NCBI RefSeq assembly: GCF_018873765.1
Contig: NC_057920.1
Span: 6,585,307 to 6,649,306 of the forward strand
Direction: 5' to 3'
From: Telopea speciosissima
Taxonomy: Eukaryota > Streptophyta > Magnoliopsida > Proteales > Proteaceae
DNA length: 64,000 nucleotides
How positions within the stretch are numbered: position 1 is the first letter of the stretch; each line of letters begins with the position of its first letter. The translations under genes were made by a program, and so were the position numbers. Below the pieces are notes generated by a model. The model was not told the origin of the DNA, searched no databases, and saw nothing but the letters and a program-made list of their open reading frames with translations. This document shows positions 22,981-33,853 of the stretch, piece after piece.

Positions 22981-25900
22981 GACTAGTGCGAAAGAAAGCT
23001 TGCTTTAACAGGACAAGAACCATACTGATGAAATGATGGAGACAGATTCATAGAATTTTTTAGTGGATGGGCAAAAATTAAAAAACAAAAAAAGGGTTGG
23101 AGGGGATTTTCTTTTCTTTTCTTTCTTTGTTTTTTTATTTTAAATCTCAGGGTTGGACTTGGCTTGAAAAAGAAAACCCGAGTTAGTTTCTATTCTTTGA
23201 ATTGTTTTTCTTTCAGACCGTGTGAATTTGTTCTCTTTGATGACCAACCCAGGAGAGAGAGAGAAGGGAGGGGGGCCGGGGGAGAAAGGGTGAATTATAT
23301 ATGTACAGTGGGAAAGGCATGAAGGAAAGAGAAAGGGGGTTGGGGCGGGTGGAGGTAACAAAGTTTTCAGGATGGCAAAGCGGCCAAGTAGCACTTGAGC
23401 GGTTGGTTGTTTTGTTTGTATCCTGTCAAAGGCCGGTATCTCTATGTACCCAAATTGTACTATTTGTTTTCAGCTTATATCTAGAAAGCATCTAAGAAGG
23501 GATTTCGTGGTTATTTATAGGTGATTCTTCAATTCTATTTCCTCTTCTGCCAAGCTTCATATCTCTTTAATTCCATTTCCTCTTCTGCCAAGCTTCGTAT
23601 CTCTTTAATTCCATTGAGAATTCTTGGCCTTAACACAGGAGTGCATGAAATTATTGTTTTGTCCCTGTGAAATCAATAAAACTTATCCTTATTGATGATC
23701 CTGTGCGATGCACTTCCTCGTAGGGTGGGGGTTATGTGTCTAGGGAGGAGCATGTAAAATTACTGCCCTGCCCTTGTGAAATAATAAAAAAAATCTCATC
23801 CATATTAATGTCTGTCCTTGTGTTTTTCATTGGTTTGCACCGGTGTAGGGTCATGCGTTGGGTTTTTTTTAGAAAGAGGGATGTATATTGCTCATTTCTG
23901 TAATAAGAGATACGAGAGTTATATGTATACCAAAACTATATATTTGAGATTAAGGTTTCCTATTGATAGCATTGTCGAAGATGGGGTTATAGATGTACTC
24001 TTATATATAATCAAATGAGAGGAGTGTTCCGAAAACAATGCCCATAATGGCGATTTGCACAAGAAAAACGAAAATAGAAAGAGCACATAACATACAACAC
24101 AGAGATTTTCTTGGTTCACCCCCAAGATGGAAGCTACATCCACGGTCGAGCAGTAGAACAGGTTTCATTATTTTTTCTCTGAAAATATTACAATCCCTCG
24201 TAATCCTATCTCAAAGAGATAAGAACATTATATATAGGGAAACCCTAACCCCAGAAAGTACACAAAGTGCCCTGGCCCAAAATTGCAAAAAAAACAAGGC
24301 CGAGCCAAAACATAACATATGGCTCAAAAGTACTCATTTCGAAGATCTCAATGAGTCCTCCAAAGGTCTCAACCGCACTTTCTAGACCAAATCAGGTTTC
24401 ACCAACAACTAGGAGGAATGGATAAAGGATAAAAGGGGGGATTTTCCTTCACCTTGTGACGAAGGAAAAGGATCACCATCAATGGTTGTCCTAGTGTCCC
24501 TACACAGAAGTGTCAAATAAGAGATCATGAGTTCAAACCACCTTGGGACCTATCCCCATCCTCTATTCACACTCCCCCTTTATTAAAGCTCTTCAATTCC
24601 AAAAATAATATCCCTAGACTGTAGGGGGATCCCCTATAGAAGCCATCCTACACCTTCGATCTCCATCGTGGATTCGTGGGTGTGAGAAAACTCAATTCTT
24701 GAAACGTAAAATGATTTAAAAATCAATTTTTATAAGAAATAAAGTTAAAACCTTCACCCATCAATGTGTATTGATCGAGATTGATACTAATACTAATTAC
24801 TTAAACCATTATTGGATGTGTGGATCTTAAACACATGAGAGTGTTAATGTAGGCCACCTCCCAGAGAGTTCTTTTTCCCATATGATAAACCTGAGAGTGG
24901 TTAAAGCGTTTTATTAGTTGTAGTGTATTCTAGTGCTAGTGTGACCGTCCACAACCACAGGTCCACTTTCCAGCTAAAAAAATTTACAAAAGAGGAATCT
25001 AGAAGGGTCTCCCAGCCTCTACTTCCCCTTGCCTGTCGGCCCTGCAACTTGAACGACCCCAAAAAAAAAACAAAAAGGAGCGGTCCCTTCCGACGAAGTT
25101 GCTCAAGTTGCATTTAATATTTAGGTGTATTATTATTATTACTATTATTTGGATGAGGGATTCACGCACTTATGCACTTTACGTTTGTTGAAGTCTCACA
25201 AGTCAATGAGAACACGGAAGAGGAGTGACTTATGATTCATATTTTTTCACATGGTTGGAGACGAAAAGGAACGTATTATTTTAAAATTCAAATCGACAAG
25301 TAAGATCACCTTCCATTGATTTAATTTGGATGGATAGGAATAGGCCAGAAATTGACTGGAATTGGAAGAATAGTTTGGGACCTTAGATATGGAATTTGGA
25401 TCATACATCTTTGGTTTTTTGAGTTTTTTATTTAAAAGTCTAATAGATCTAGGCATCTAGCTAGAAAAGGGGATTTCATTGCTCTTTTACACTTTTAGAA
25501 TAGTCCCCTTGATAAAAATAAAAAAAAAAATTTATATAAATAAGATGATGGTGATCTCTAAGTAATATGTAAATTGGAGGAAGAAACAATGAGAAATTTT
25601 TTTTTTTTTTTTTTTTTTTTTGGGGGGGGGGTGGGGGTTGGGGGATGTTCTGTGCACTGGGGTGAGCGAAATGACTGGCCCATCCCTCTGAATGATCAAA
25701 GTGATGCGTCTGTCCCGCTTCATGTGTCTAGACGCAGCCTGCGTCTCGTGCACTCTCGACAAAAAACATCGTCCCTTTTTTTCTAAGGGAAAAAGAATTG
25801 CCACAACACTAGTGTGCAGGAATACATTGCACCCATGGACCCAATACTTTCTCTCCTTGTTGTAACAAATGTGTAAATTCCATAGAGGGGGTGAAATAAC

Positions 25901-26060
25901 TACCTTGCCCTTGATGAAATACGTAAATTCCACCCTATTGATGCTTCCATGTGTGCTTCCATTGACCAATATTACGCACACACGTTCCACCATGGAGAAC
26001 TCTTCCATCTCCCCCACTCTCAAAAAACAAAAAAAACAAAAATTGATGCACTCAAATGGC
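22981..26060. other. 3' flank of HMGR and repeat-bearing spacer
   Basis: No gene seen. It contains a 38-bp tandem duplication, two runs related to the small-element family at 23630-23850 and 25800-26000 (phrases like AAATTACTGCCCTGCCCTTGTG), and a copia-LTR-like stretch near 24090-24250 with TTGGTTCACCCCCAAGATGG. A 25-T run at 25597-25621 leads straight into G runs, ahead of a foldback-like stretch at 25640-25795. Confidence 0.5.
23538..23613. repeat. 38-bp tandem duplication
   Basis: Two units (23538-23575 and 23576-23613) open TTTCCTCTTCTGCCAAGCTTC and differ by a single base in the part compared. The repeat is about 560 bases after the HMGR stop. Confidence 0.9.
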
Positions 26061-26071
26061 ATGAAAGATAT

Positions 26072-26268
26072 TAGGGATGTCTACGGGCCAGGTTGGGCTT
26101 GCCTAAACCCTAGCCCAACCCTAAGGTCTTTTAACTCAGACCAGGCCCTACAAGGGCCTAACACAAACCTTCGACTGGCCCGATTCTGGTAGGGTTTATA
26201 AGAGCCCAGACCGGCCCTGTTCGGTCTCAAGGCAAGGTCAGACTGGCCGGGGTTTTTTGATACCCCTA
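26072..26268. mobile_element. hAT-like MITE, short copy (family GGGCC)
   Basis: The element is bounded by perfect 8-bp repeats AAAGATAT (26064-26071 and 26269-26276). Its ends are TAGGGATGTC and GATACCCCTA, nearly exact complements. The interior is rich in GGCCC and AACCCTAGCCCAACCCTA-like runs. It shares end sequence and composition with the elements at 30548-31231 and 38759-39316. No open reading frame of note. Confidence 0.88.
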
Positions 26269-26611
26269 AAAGATATGCATTATTGATCTAAAAATGCATT
26301 AGGAGACTATTCAAGTCTTACAGTTGGCCCATATACTTTATAAACTCAAGCCCAACTTTTAATTATGGGCATGGGATCTACACGCTTGCAGCGTAAATTG
26401 ACATCTTTGACGTCAAGCCAATGGACACAAGGAAAGATATGCCGCACCGTACGTATGCAAGGGCCCACATAGTCAGCTAGGAGAGAGTGTGTGTTTCCCT
26501 TCTGTTATAGGATTTAGGTTGGGCTGAGCTTTCGATTAAGGCCTTGTGCTAAGCCAAAGAAATATTCATATATGTAACAATGTGCTTGATGCAGAATCTT
26601 TCGACGAAGGA

Positions 26612-26849
26612 TAGATTCAAAAATGTGTTTGTAAGCAAGACAGTGTTGAAAACCTAGGCCTGCCCCCTTAAACTCGGGCTTTCCCTCCAGGCCTGGGCTG
26701 AGTTGAAATCGACTCAGTTCATCTCAGTACTAGATTCAAAAATGTGTTTGTAAGCAAGACCATTTAGAATACCCACACCCGTTCCCCTCAAGCTCGGGCC
26801 TGCTCCAGGCCTGGGCTGAGTTGAAATCGACTGGGATCAGCTCGATCCT
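26612..26849. repeat. About 119-bp tandem duplication
   Basis: TAGATTCAAAAATGTGTTTG at 26612 returns at 26731, and GCCTGGGCTGAGTTGAAATC at 26691 returns at 26809. The two units differ by scattered bases and a one-base length change. Their GGGCCTG-rich composition suggests derivation from the neighbouring hAT-like family. Confidence 0.8.
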
Positions 26850-26981
26850 ACATCTACGACCTGGGCTTCACACCTTAGGCCAGGCTCGAGCCTTATGAGC
26901 TTTGTAAAGCATTAGCTCAGCCCGACCCAGTTGCACCCAACACCGGTATTAGTACACTAGATTGTAGCCTATATTTTAAAG

Positions 26982-27152
26982 AGGGGTAGCAGTTTTTTGT
27001 CTGGGAATGTGGCCTATGCCACCACTCCCATGTGTCTATCTCTCTCCTCTTCAAAACAAGGGGGTAGAGATGTCTTTCCATATGAGGAGGGGGAGAGATA
27101 GACTCATGAGAGTGCTGGTGTAGGCCACACTCCCGTACAAAGTTCTTTTTCC
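26982..27152. mobile_element. Foldback MITE with 8-bp target duplication (sister of 19427-19598)
   Basis: 171 bp, flanked by perfect TTTTAAAG repeats (26974-26981 and 27153-27160). The inner arms GGAATGTGGCCTATGCCACC and GGTGTAGGCCACACTCCC pair, as do TGTGTCTATCTCTC and GAGATAGACTCATG. The element is clearly related to the copy at 19427 in sequence and length. Confidence 0.85.
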
Positions 27153-27292
27153 TTTTAAAGTGTTTATCAAAGAGTTTTTTTTTAGTAGGAATCTATTTGT
27201 GCACGCCTTTAATAAGTACCACTTGGTAGATCAATATAAGTTCAATTCTATATTGTTCATATCATCATCTATCTTTAGTACTGACAAATGAG

Positions 27293-27396
27293 TTCAGATT
27301 TGCTACCCACATGGGGACCTCTAGAGTGTGGAACCCATGCCCCATAAAGAGGTCAGATCTGTCCCCACTCGTCCCCATGTGGGTAGCTGATCCGTA
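27293..27396. mobile_element. Short foldback element
   Basis: Arms CTACCCACATGGGGAC and GTCCCCATGTGGGTAG are exact complements, with partly matching flanks (CAGATTTG and CTGATCCG). Clean arms suggest a young insertion. No target duplication assigned. Confidence 0.75.
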
Positions 27397-27399
27397 CTC

Positions 27400-28100
27400 C
27401 AAATTCTATATCCATTTTGTTATCGCCACATACCATAATGGTTTGAAAAATATATTAATAAAGTCTAATAAGTGAGCACAATATGCACACTTTTAAAAGG
27501 GAAGCCCATAGGTGGTGGGTAATACAATTAAGATACCATACTAAATCCAAAAAATGACCTAATGGTGGGTTTTATATCCAATAATCCAAACATGAGATCA
27601 CTTCACCTATGGTGATGAAATTCTTCCTTCTCTATAGGTAAAGGGAAAAAAAAATTCGTCAATTTAAATATAATAATAATTATAAAAATAGCAAATGGTT
27701 CACAAAAAGACAAATGGTTTTCGAAACCACCGGGTTTTTGTCTCATTTTTGAGAGGGTGGTCCTTGGTGTGTTAAAATTGTTTTATTACGAATGATATAG
27801 TTTAGCCGATCATATTCAAGTAAAATTTACTAGTAAAGTTTTAGCATGTCTAAAAAGGAAACATTGAAGGCACACGTGTGTGTTGTCCAAACAACGGTTC
27901 AGGGATCAAACCATGGTTCCCTAGGGAGACCAAGATATTTATCTTTAGGGTTTTGTACGCCCTGGGTTAGCCCATTGTGTCCCATGGGTGCCCCATTTTA
28001 ATTTTAGGGTTTTCCATGGTCGCCCATGGAAACCCTGGTGCATCCCTAGTGCATCCCTATTAGGGTTTCTCCTTCCCTATTGCATTCCATAAAATTAATT
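27400..28100. other. AT-rich spacer
   Basis: No gene or defined repeat end recognised. The right side (27880-28090), with many AACCCTAA-like and CCATGGGC-like runs, may be the leader of the LTR-like sequence that follows. Confidence 0.4.
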
Positions 28101-29603
28101 ATCACAATAGGGACGGAGAAATTCGTCTCTAGTCCATCACATGGCAAGAGGGATCCATCCCATACTCGAATGCGCAGCGAAAATTAATCGATTCGAGTTT
28201 CTTTCGCATCCCATAAATATTAATAATCAATGAAGAAGGAATTAATAAAGAATCGCTAACCTGGTGAGCCTCAAGTGTTGCTCCTCCAATAGACAGTGGT
28301 TCTTCCTCCAATGAGCGCTCCAAGCAAACAGATTCGAACCTCCAATGGTGTTACCAAGGTTCTACACGCCAATCCCGGATGCCCTCAAACTCCTCAAGAC
28401 AGATCTAGGGTTTCACAAACCCTAACTCTCAAACACAGTGAGAGAAGCAAGAAGAAGAAGAGAGATCACAAGAAGGAGAGAGAGAAACCAAAAACGTAGG
28501 AGAGAGAGTATCTGCTCCAAAAACGTGGAGAGCTACTCTTCTGCGTATTTTTGGTCCCCTATTTATAATAATAGGGTTTAATTAAATCCTAGATAGATTT
28601 AATAGAGTCCTAGTGAGAGTCTGACTCTCTCTCTCTCAGTCTGGCAGTTCTGTTTAAACTCAAAGTGCTACACAGGTGAAGAAGCAGAATCTAATAGGGA
28701 AAGTATTAATTAGATTCTTTATTTAATTATTAATGGATAATTACAATTAGCACCAAATCCATTAATTAAATAAAGAGTCAATTAAATTAGTAAATTCCAA
28801 ATAACTCCCTATATGATAACAATTTATCATATACAACCCCCCCCACTAATCAACACCATCATTATGGAATCTAGGGCATGTACACATGTACTGTCAAACC
28901 CCAATCCATAGTACATGTCCATATAAGAGCGTCTGTGCATCCGATCGGATCCTGCAAAACTCGATAAAACACTTTATTTGAAATAACTATAAATAATGTA
29001 TCATTTTATGTAAAATAAATTTTGCAAAACCATTTCCAAAACGGTGACTGGATCCAGATTCTGATCCGACCATGCACAAACAGTCTCTATCTTGGTGTTC
29101 CCCAATCGGGCAGTGGTGACCGTGTTGGATAACTCCTTCACTCACAAAGTATTCACGCATTCCCGAACACCGGCTTTGACTCGTTTGAGTCTCGGTCATT
29201 GATGAACCAAAGAATGCGATCACACTTTGCATGATGAGGTTCCCTCAGTATGCGTGGTGTCGGTGACACATGTCTATCCCTTCCTACATCCGGCAAGAAT
29301 ACATGAGGGAATCGACAAAGTAGATTCTTCGCCAATGCACACATCAAACATGTGAGCACTCGCATTCGTACCCTGACATCACATGTCTAGGCATACCCAA
29401 TGCGACAACCATATGATAAGGGTGCCCAGCCCAAACCCTAGTCGTGACTACCATTTTAAGTATAACTTACGGACACATAATGCTCAAAAAGTTTATATCG
29501 CATGTGACAATATTAAACTAAAATGTATAAATGTTCAATACAAAGGTGAACCGGGTTGAATCGGACCGAACCGGGTTTGATGGACACACACTTGTCCAAC
29601 AAT
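28100..29603 (-). mobile_element. LTR-like fragment on the minus strand
   Basis: Read on the minus strand, the stretch begins TGTTGGACAAGTGTG near 29603, carries a strong TATA box (TATAAATAGGGG, around 28556-28567) and then a CT-rich leader and a TTTTCGCTGCGCATTCGAG motif. This is the layout of a long plant LTR with promoter and transcript start. No Gag or Pol sequence and no matching second LTR were seen, so it is a fossil, either a solo LTR or a truncated one. The right terminus is fairly clear and the left one is not. Confidence 0.45.
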
Positions 29604-30547
29604 GTGATCTATACCATGTGGAAGGGTAATGTGATAATTTCAATTATTGAAAACTTGGAGTAGTATGGATTGACCATTTGTCCAATTTTAAGCCCAAATA
29701 CAATCATATATGACTCCCATGTATTGGAAATACCCTCTCATGTATGTCCATAATCCATGCATCATTTATATAGATTGAAACTCAATGTTTGAGTGAGGGA
29801 CCTTAAGGTCTACCTGCAGCCTACAAAAATTCAGTCATATTCCAATTTGTATTTATTTCTATCTTAGCTTTTCGATGATCCATAATTTTGGTTCTTATTT
29901 TTATTTCTTTAACTATATATTTTGGAAGAAGTTGGGCATGCCGCTTGCCAGGTAAGCTAGTGGGTGGAAGGAAGGATAACTATGAGCAATGGTAGGCCAC
30001 CAAGGGTGATTGCCCAAGAGAGTGGTGTCCCAGTTCCATGAGGAGAGGGTGGCCCGAGGAGGAAGGGGGGGGGGGATTGAGAATAAGAATATCTAACATC
30101 CAATGGGAGAGAGAGCCGAACCAACGACCTCTCCCTTGGACTTAGGATGATGTCCTACTGCACTGATAGCCATCACCACGCCAAGAGGTGTTTCCCACCA
30201 TTCACCTTTTGTCCCTTTTAATTTGATCAGATGAATTGCTAAAAAAAAAAAAAAAAAATGGTGAAACCACTACCCACTACCATTTACAGATTTCAATCAT
30301 CAGGTATAAATATCAGTCCGATAGATACCAATCCGTACCAAATATGGATCAATATTGGCCAATCCCACATAGGTCGAGATCCTTAGTAAAAATAAATTTC
30401 ACTAAAAATCATTCTTTTAAATTTAAAATAATAAAAAATGACAGTAAAACCATACTATACCAATCAGGGTTTTAGGAACCACAATCGAATATGGGATCGG
30501 TCTCAGTCGATATCAATCCGTATCGGTCTTTATTAGATAGATTTACC
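29604..30547. other. Spacer with dispersed repeats
   Basis: No gene seen. It contains a G run near 30065, an 18-base A run near 30240 and, at 30280-30540, sequence of the GATACCAATCC/CGATATCAATCC type that continues at 31240-31450 on the other side of the hAT-like insertion. Confidence 0.5.
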
Positions 30548-31231
30548 TAGAGGTGAAACAGGGCCAGGTTTTTTCAAAACCCTAACCCAACCCTGAGTTC
30601 TCTTAGCTCAACCCAAGCCCAACCCAGCCCTAGGCCCTAGATCGGGCTGAACTATCTCAGCCCGGGCCCAACCTTGTCTAGCTCAACCCAACCTAGCCCG
30701 ACCCTGATTGACCCTGATTGACCCTGATTTTTGCCAAGGATTGGGTTGGCCCTGATTTGCCCTACTTTTTTTGCCATTTACATTGTCTTATGCATTAAAA
30801 AAATAAGACACATGTGATTGAGTATTAATTTGTTTCATACTCAATTAATTATTAGATTAAATAAATTTTTCCTTGATAAAATAAAATAACTATTACTCTT
30901 TTCATTCGGTTAAAAAGCTTAACCCAATATTAAAATTGTAAATATTTTTGTTCAATAGATATTTAGTCTCTTTTTTAATAAACCAATAGATAATTAGATA
31001 CTAAACAAAAATTGAAAAATGTAAACAATAAATTGTAAAACATACCCTAACACAGGTTTGAGCCGGGTTGGTCTTAGCCTGAGGCCTCAATCCTGGCCTA
31101 GCCCAATCTTGACCCAAGACCTAAAATTTCAACCCTAACCTGCCCTCAGGCCTCAGGGTTGAAAAATTCAACCCAGGCCCTGTTCGAGCTTAGGACGGGC
31201 TCAGACCGACAAGGCCAAACTTACATCCTTA
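30548..31231. mobile_element. hAT-like non-autonomous element, long copy (family GGGCC)
   Basis: 684 bp bounded by perfect 8-bp repeats GATTTACC (30540-30547 and 31232-31239). Ends are TAGAGGTGAAA and TTACATCCTTA. Just inside are AAACCCTAACCCAACCC on the left and GGGCTCAGACCGACAAGGCC on the right, shared with the copy at 38759-39316. The AT-rich middle carries no transposase. It split a GATACC-type repeat that is visible on both sides. Confidence 0.88.
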
Positions 31232-31746
31232 GATTTACCCATGATTTTTATTTAAAAAATAAAAATTTTAAATACCTTTTTGACCTTTGATCGGTACTGA
31301 TCCATCGGTACGAAATTGCCCCAGAATCAGGATCGCTCATTATAATACAGATCCAATTCGGGCAATTATGCCAATCCGATATCAATCACTAAAACCATGA
31401 TACCAATACGAATACCGATACAGATATCGATACCGATATTTAAAACCATAGACTGATTGGATAATCTGTTGGCGGTTATGGGCTTGGGGCCTGCGGTGTT
31501 GGCTGATTGGATAATCTGTTGGCGGTAAGGGGCTTTGGGCCTGCGGTGTTGGCGGATTGAATAATTGGACATTACAGTCGCGAGTCGTGAGTCGTGAGTC
31601 GTGATCGGTGGTTTACATCTGTGGGATAGTGGAAGTACCTTCTTTGAAGTTTGGAGAGGAGAGGAGAGGGGAGAAGAGAAGAGGAGAAGAAACGGACATA
31701 GGGAAAACCCCTTGAAATCAACAAAAAATTTCTGAGTTTCATTGCA

Positions 31747-32276
31747 ATGGCGAGCAGTTGGAGAAGGACTTTTGGAAACGTGAGATCTTTTATTGGTAAC
31801 TCGATGGGAGGTCTGAGAGGAGGAACCAATCTCGCTTCATGGGTTGTCGCAGGAACCTTAGCTTACTTTCTTTGGGTCAAACCTTCTCAAGATCTAAAAA
31901 GAGAACAAGAGGTCGCTTTAAATTCCCATACAATTCAATAATTTCTTTCGTTCCTGAGTGGTTGTGAATTTGGATTTTGGTATTTCGACTGTTTTGGTGG
32001 TTATTTATTTATTCATTCGTTTGGTTTCAGGAAAGGGCCGCTCTGGCTGCAGCTTCGGATCGTTATCGTTACGTCGAAAAAAGAAAACCTATTCCCGATC
32101 CTCAGGTTGTTTATTTATATTTTAACTTCTTTACACAACGGAAACTATTGTTTGGTATGTAATTTTCGGAAAAATTGATACGCCTCCTTTTGTTCTCCAC
32201 TCCTACCCCAAAATTATGTCAGGAAACGGGCTTGATATATGGAAAGAAGAACACAACCAAGAAATTGGACGATTGA
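31747..32276 (+). CDS. Small mitochondrial-type protein, possibly plant-specific complex I subunit
   Basis: Three exons, 31747-31911, 32031-32105 and 32223-32276, all phase 0 with GT-AG borders, give 97 aa. The protein opens MASSWRRTFGNVRSFIGNSM, has one hydrophobic segment (ASWVVAGTLAYFLWV, about residues 34-48), a charged middle (DLKREQEERAALAAASDRYR) and the tail RKPIPDPQETGLIYGKKN. The N-terminus with Arg and Ser but no acids is typical of mitochondrial proteins, and a single membrane span suits an inner-membrane accessory subunit. From memory it resembles the short plant protein At1g67350, reported as a plant-specific subunit of respiratory complex I; I am not certain of that name. All three exons are far shorter than usual gene-finding limits, and the clean splicing argues for a real gene. 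It stands alone, with LTR elements to its right. Confidence 0.82.
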
Positions 32277-33848
32277 CATAGCTAAACTTAATAATCAGTG
32301 AGTTGGTTTTTGTTGCATTATTTGTGGGATTAAAGATCAATTCTATTTACATTAGTGTTTTTGAGATCTTTTGTGTTTGTAACAGTAATAATTTGTGGTG
32401 TATGAGGTGCCACTCCTGCTGTTGAGTGTTGATAGCAAAGAACTGTGATAAAATCCTTCTTCAGATTAAGATGGTGGGGGGTGTTTCCTTGTAATAAAAA
32501 GAAATAAAAAGAATGGTTCTTGCAATTGCATGGTAGGTAATTGTTTCCATTACTATTTGTCTTCATCAATCAAAACTCACTCTCAATGTCGGTGCTTCCA
32601 CACTAACAACGCTTAACTAGCTGATCATATAAAATTTTTGTTTAAAGAAAAACTATTGACACAATAGGGTACAAGCTGAATAGGCTTTTATGAGTCCTAA
32701 CCTTGGAAGAACTTAAACTCAAACAATACGAAGGCAAAAAGTTTGCCTATCCAAGCTACAAATATATTAATGTAGTTCTAGATTGGTAGGAAACCAACTA
32801 GAAGCCAATAACCAGGATCTACTATGAACTAGGTAATTCTTCTAGGTCAAAATAGGTGAAAATTGTGAAATTAGGGTTAGGGTTTGATGGGAACTAGGTA
32901 GGGTTATGCTAAGTTGATGTAGGGGAGTCTTCCCGTGAAGGTCTTGTTAAGTTTTAACAAGTCTAGGCGTTTTAATCAGAATCGGCAGCAAGGTTAGGAT
33001 TAGGGTTTTGGGTTTTTGAAAAGAGGAAAATATGGATTTTTAGGGTTTATGATGGTCAATTTGGGCTGCAACTTGGATCAAGTTTCCCAATGGGTGAGGG
33101 GAGAATTCGATCCAAAACTGGGGTTGTTTTGATAGCTGGTTTGGTCTGGGCAGAATTTAGGTCTTGAGAAAAGTGAAAACAAAAAGGGAAAATCTAGGGT
33201 TTGGATGTATGGAAGGTTAGAAGAAGAAGGGTAGGGGTTGGGGATGATTTAAACTTACTATAGTTGCAGAATTTCCTGGACAACTTGTTTGAATATGATT
33301 CTTGATTAAAATCCAATCTTGAACTCAAACTTGAATGTAGAGCTTCAAAAGAACCACCCGGGCTTGACATCGCAAGGTGTCAATTGGATGAAACCCCAAT
33401 CTCACCAACGAACTACCCGGGTTTCCCTCCGCAAGGTGTCGATCGGATCGACCACCAATCCCACCAGCCTTGATCAAACACAAAACAAAAATCATCAATA
33501 GAGAAGAAGAGCAGCCAAAAAGCATTTCATTAATATCAAAATTCGTGTCCAATACTTTCCCCCCTTACAAACTTACATATTAGACTAAAAAATTGACTCC
33601 TACACTAAAAAAATAAAGGCCTAATCCAATCCTTAACCTATTAGGTAACTTAAACTGACTAGGAAACTGATATAGACTCAAACAAAGTCCTAATCCAACC
33701 CCACTAAACACTTAAAAGAATACTACTAAAATTATTTAAATTGAACCATTGGTTGAACCGGTTCAATTTATTAACAAAATCACGAAAATAACAAAATAAA
33801 ACTAAGTGTGGAACTAAAACAACTAGTCCCGTATGCAATCTAATTACC
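32277..33848. other. Spacer with possible repeat remnants
   Basis: No gene recognised. A 59-bp imperfect tandem duplication lies at 33351-33468 (GAACCACCCGGGCTTGACAT and GAACTACCCGGGTTTCCCTC starts). The surrounding 32590-33840 has the look of an old LTR or leader but lacks readable ends. Confidence 0.45.
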
Positions 33849-33853
33849 CATAT

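Noticed and set aside
24456-24600. Possible tRNA-derived SINE with a GTTCAAACC box B-like word
   Set aside because: The box A region does not fit well and no A- or T-rich tail or target duplication could be placed.
30236-30475. 79-codon frame starting in a poly-A run
   Set aside because: Low-complexity start and overlap with a dispersed repeat.
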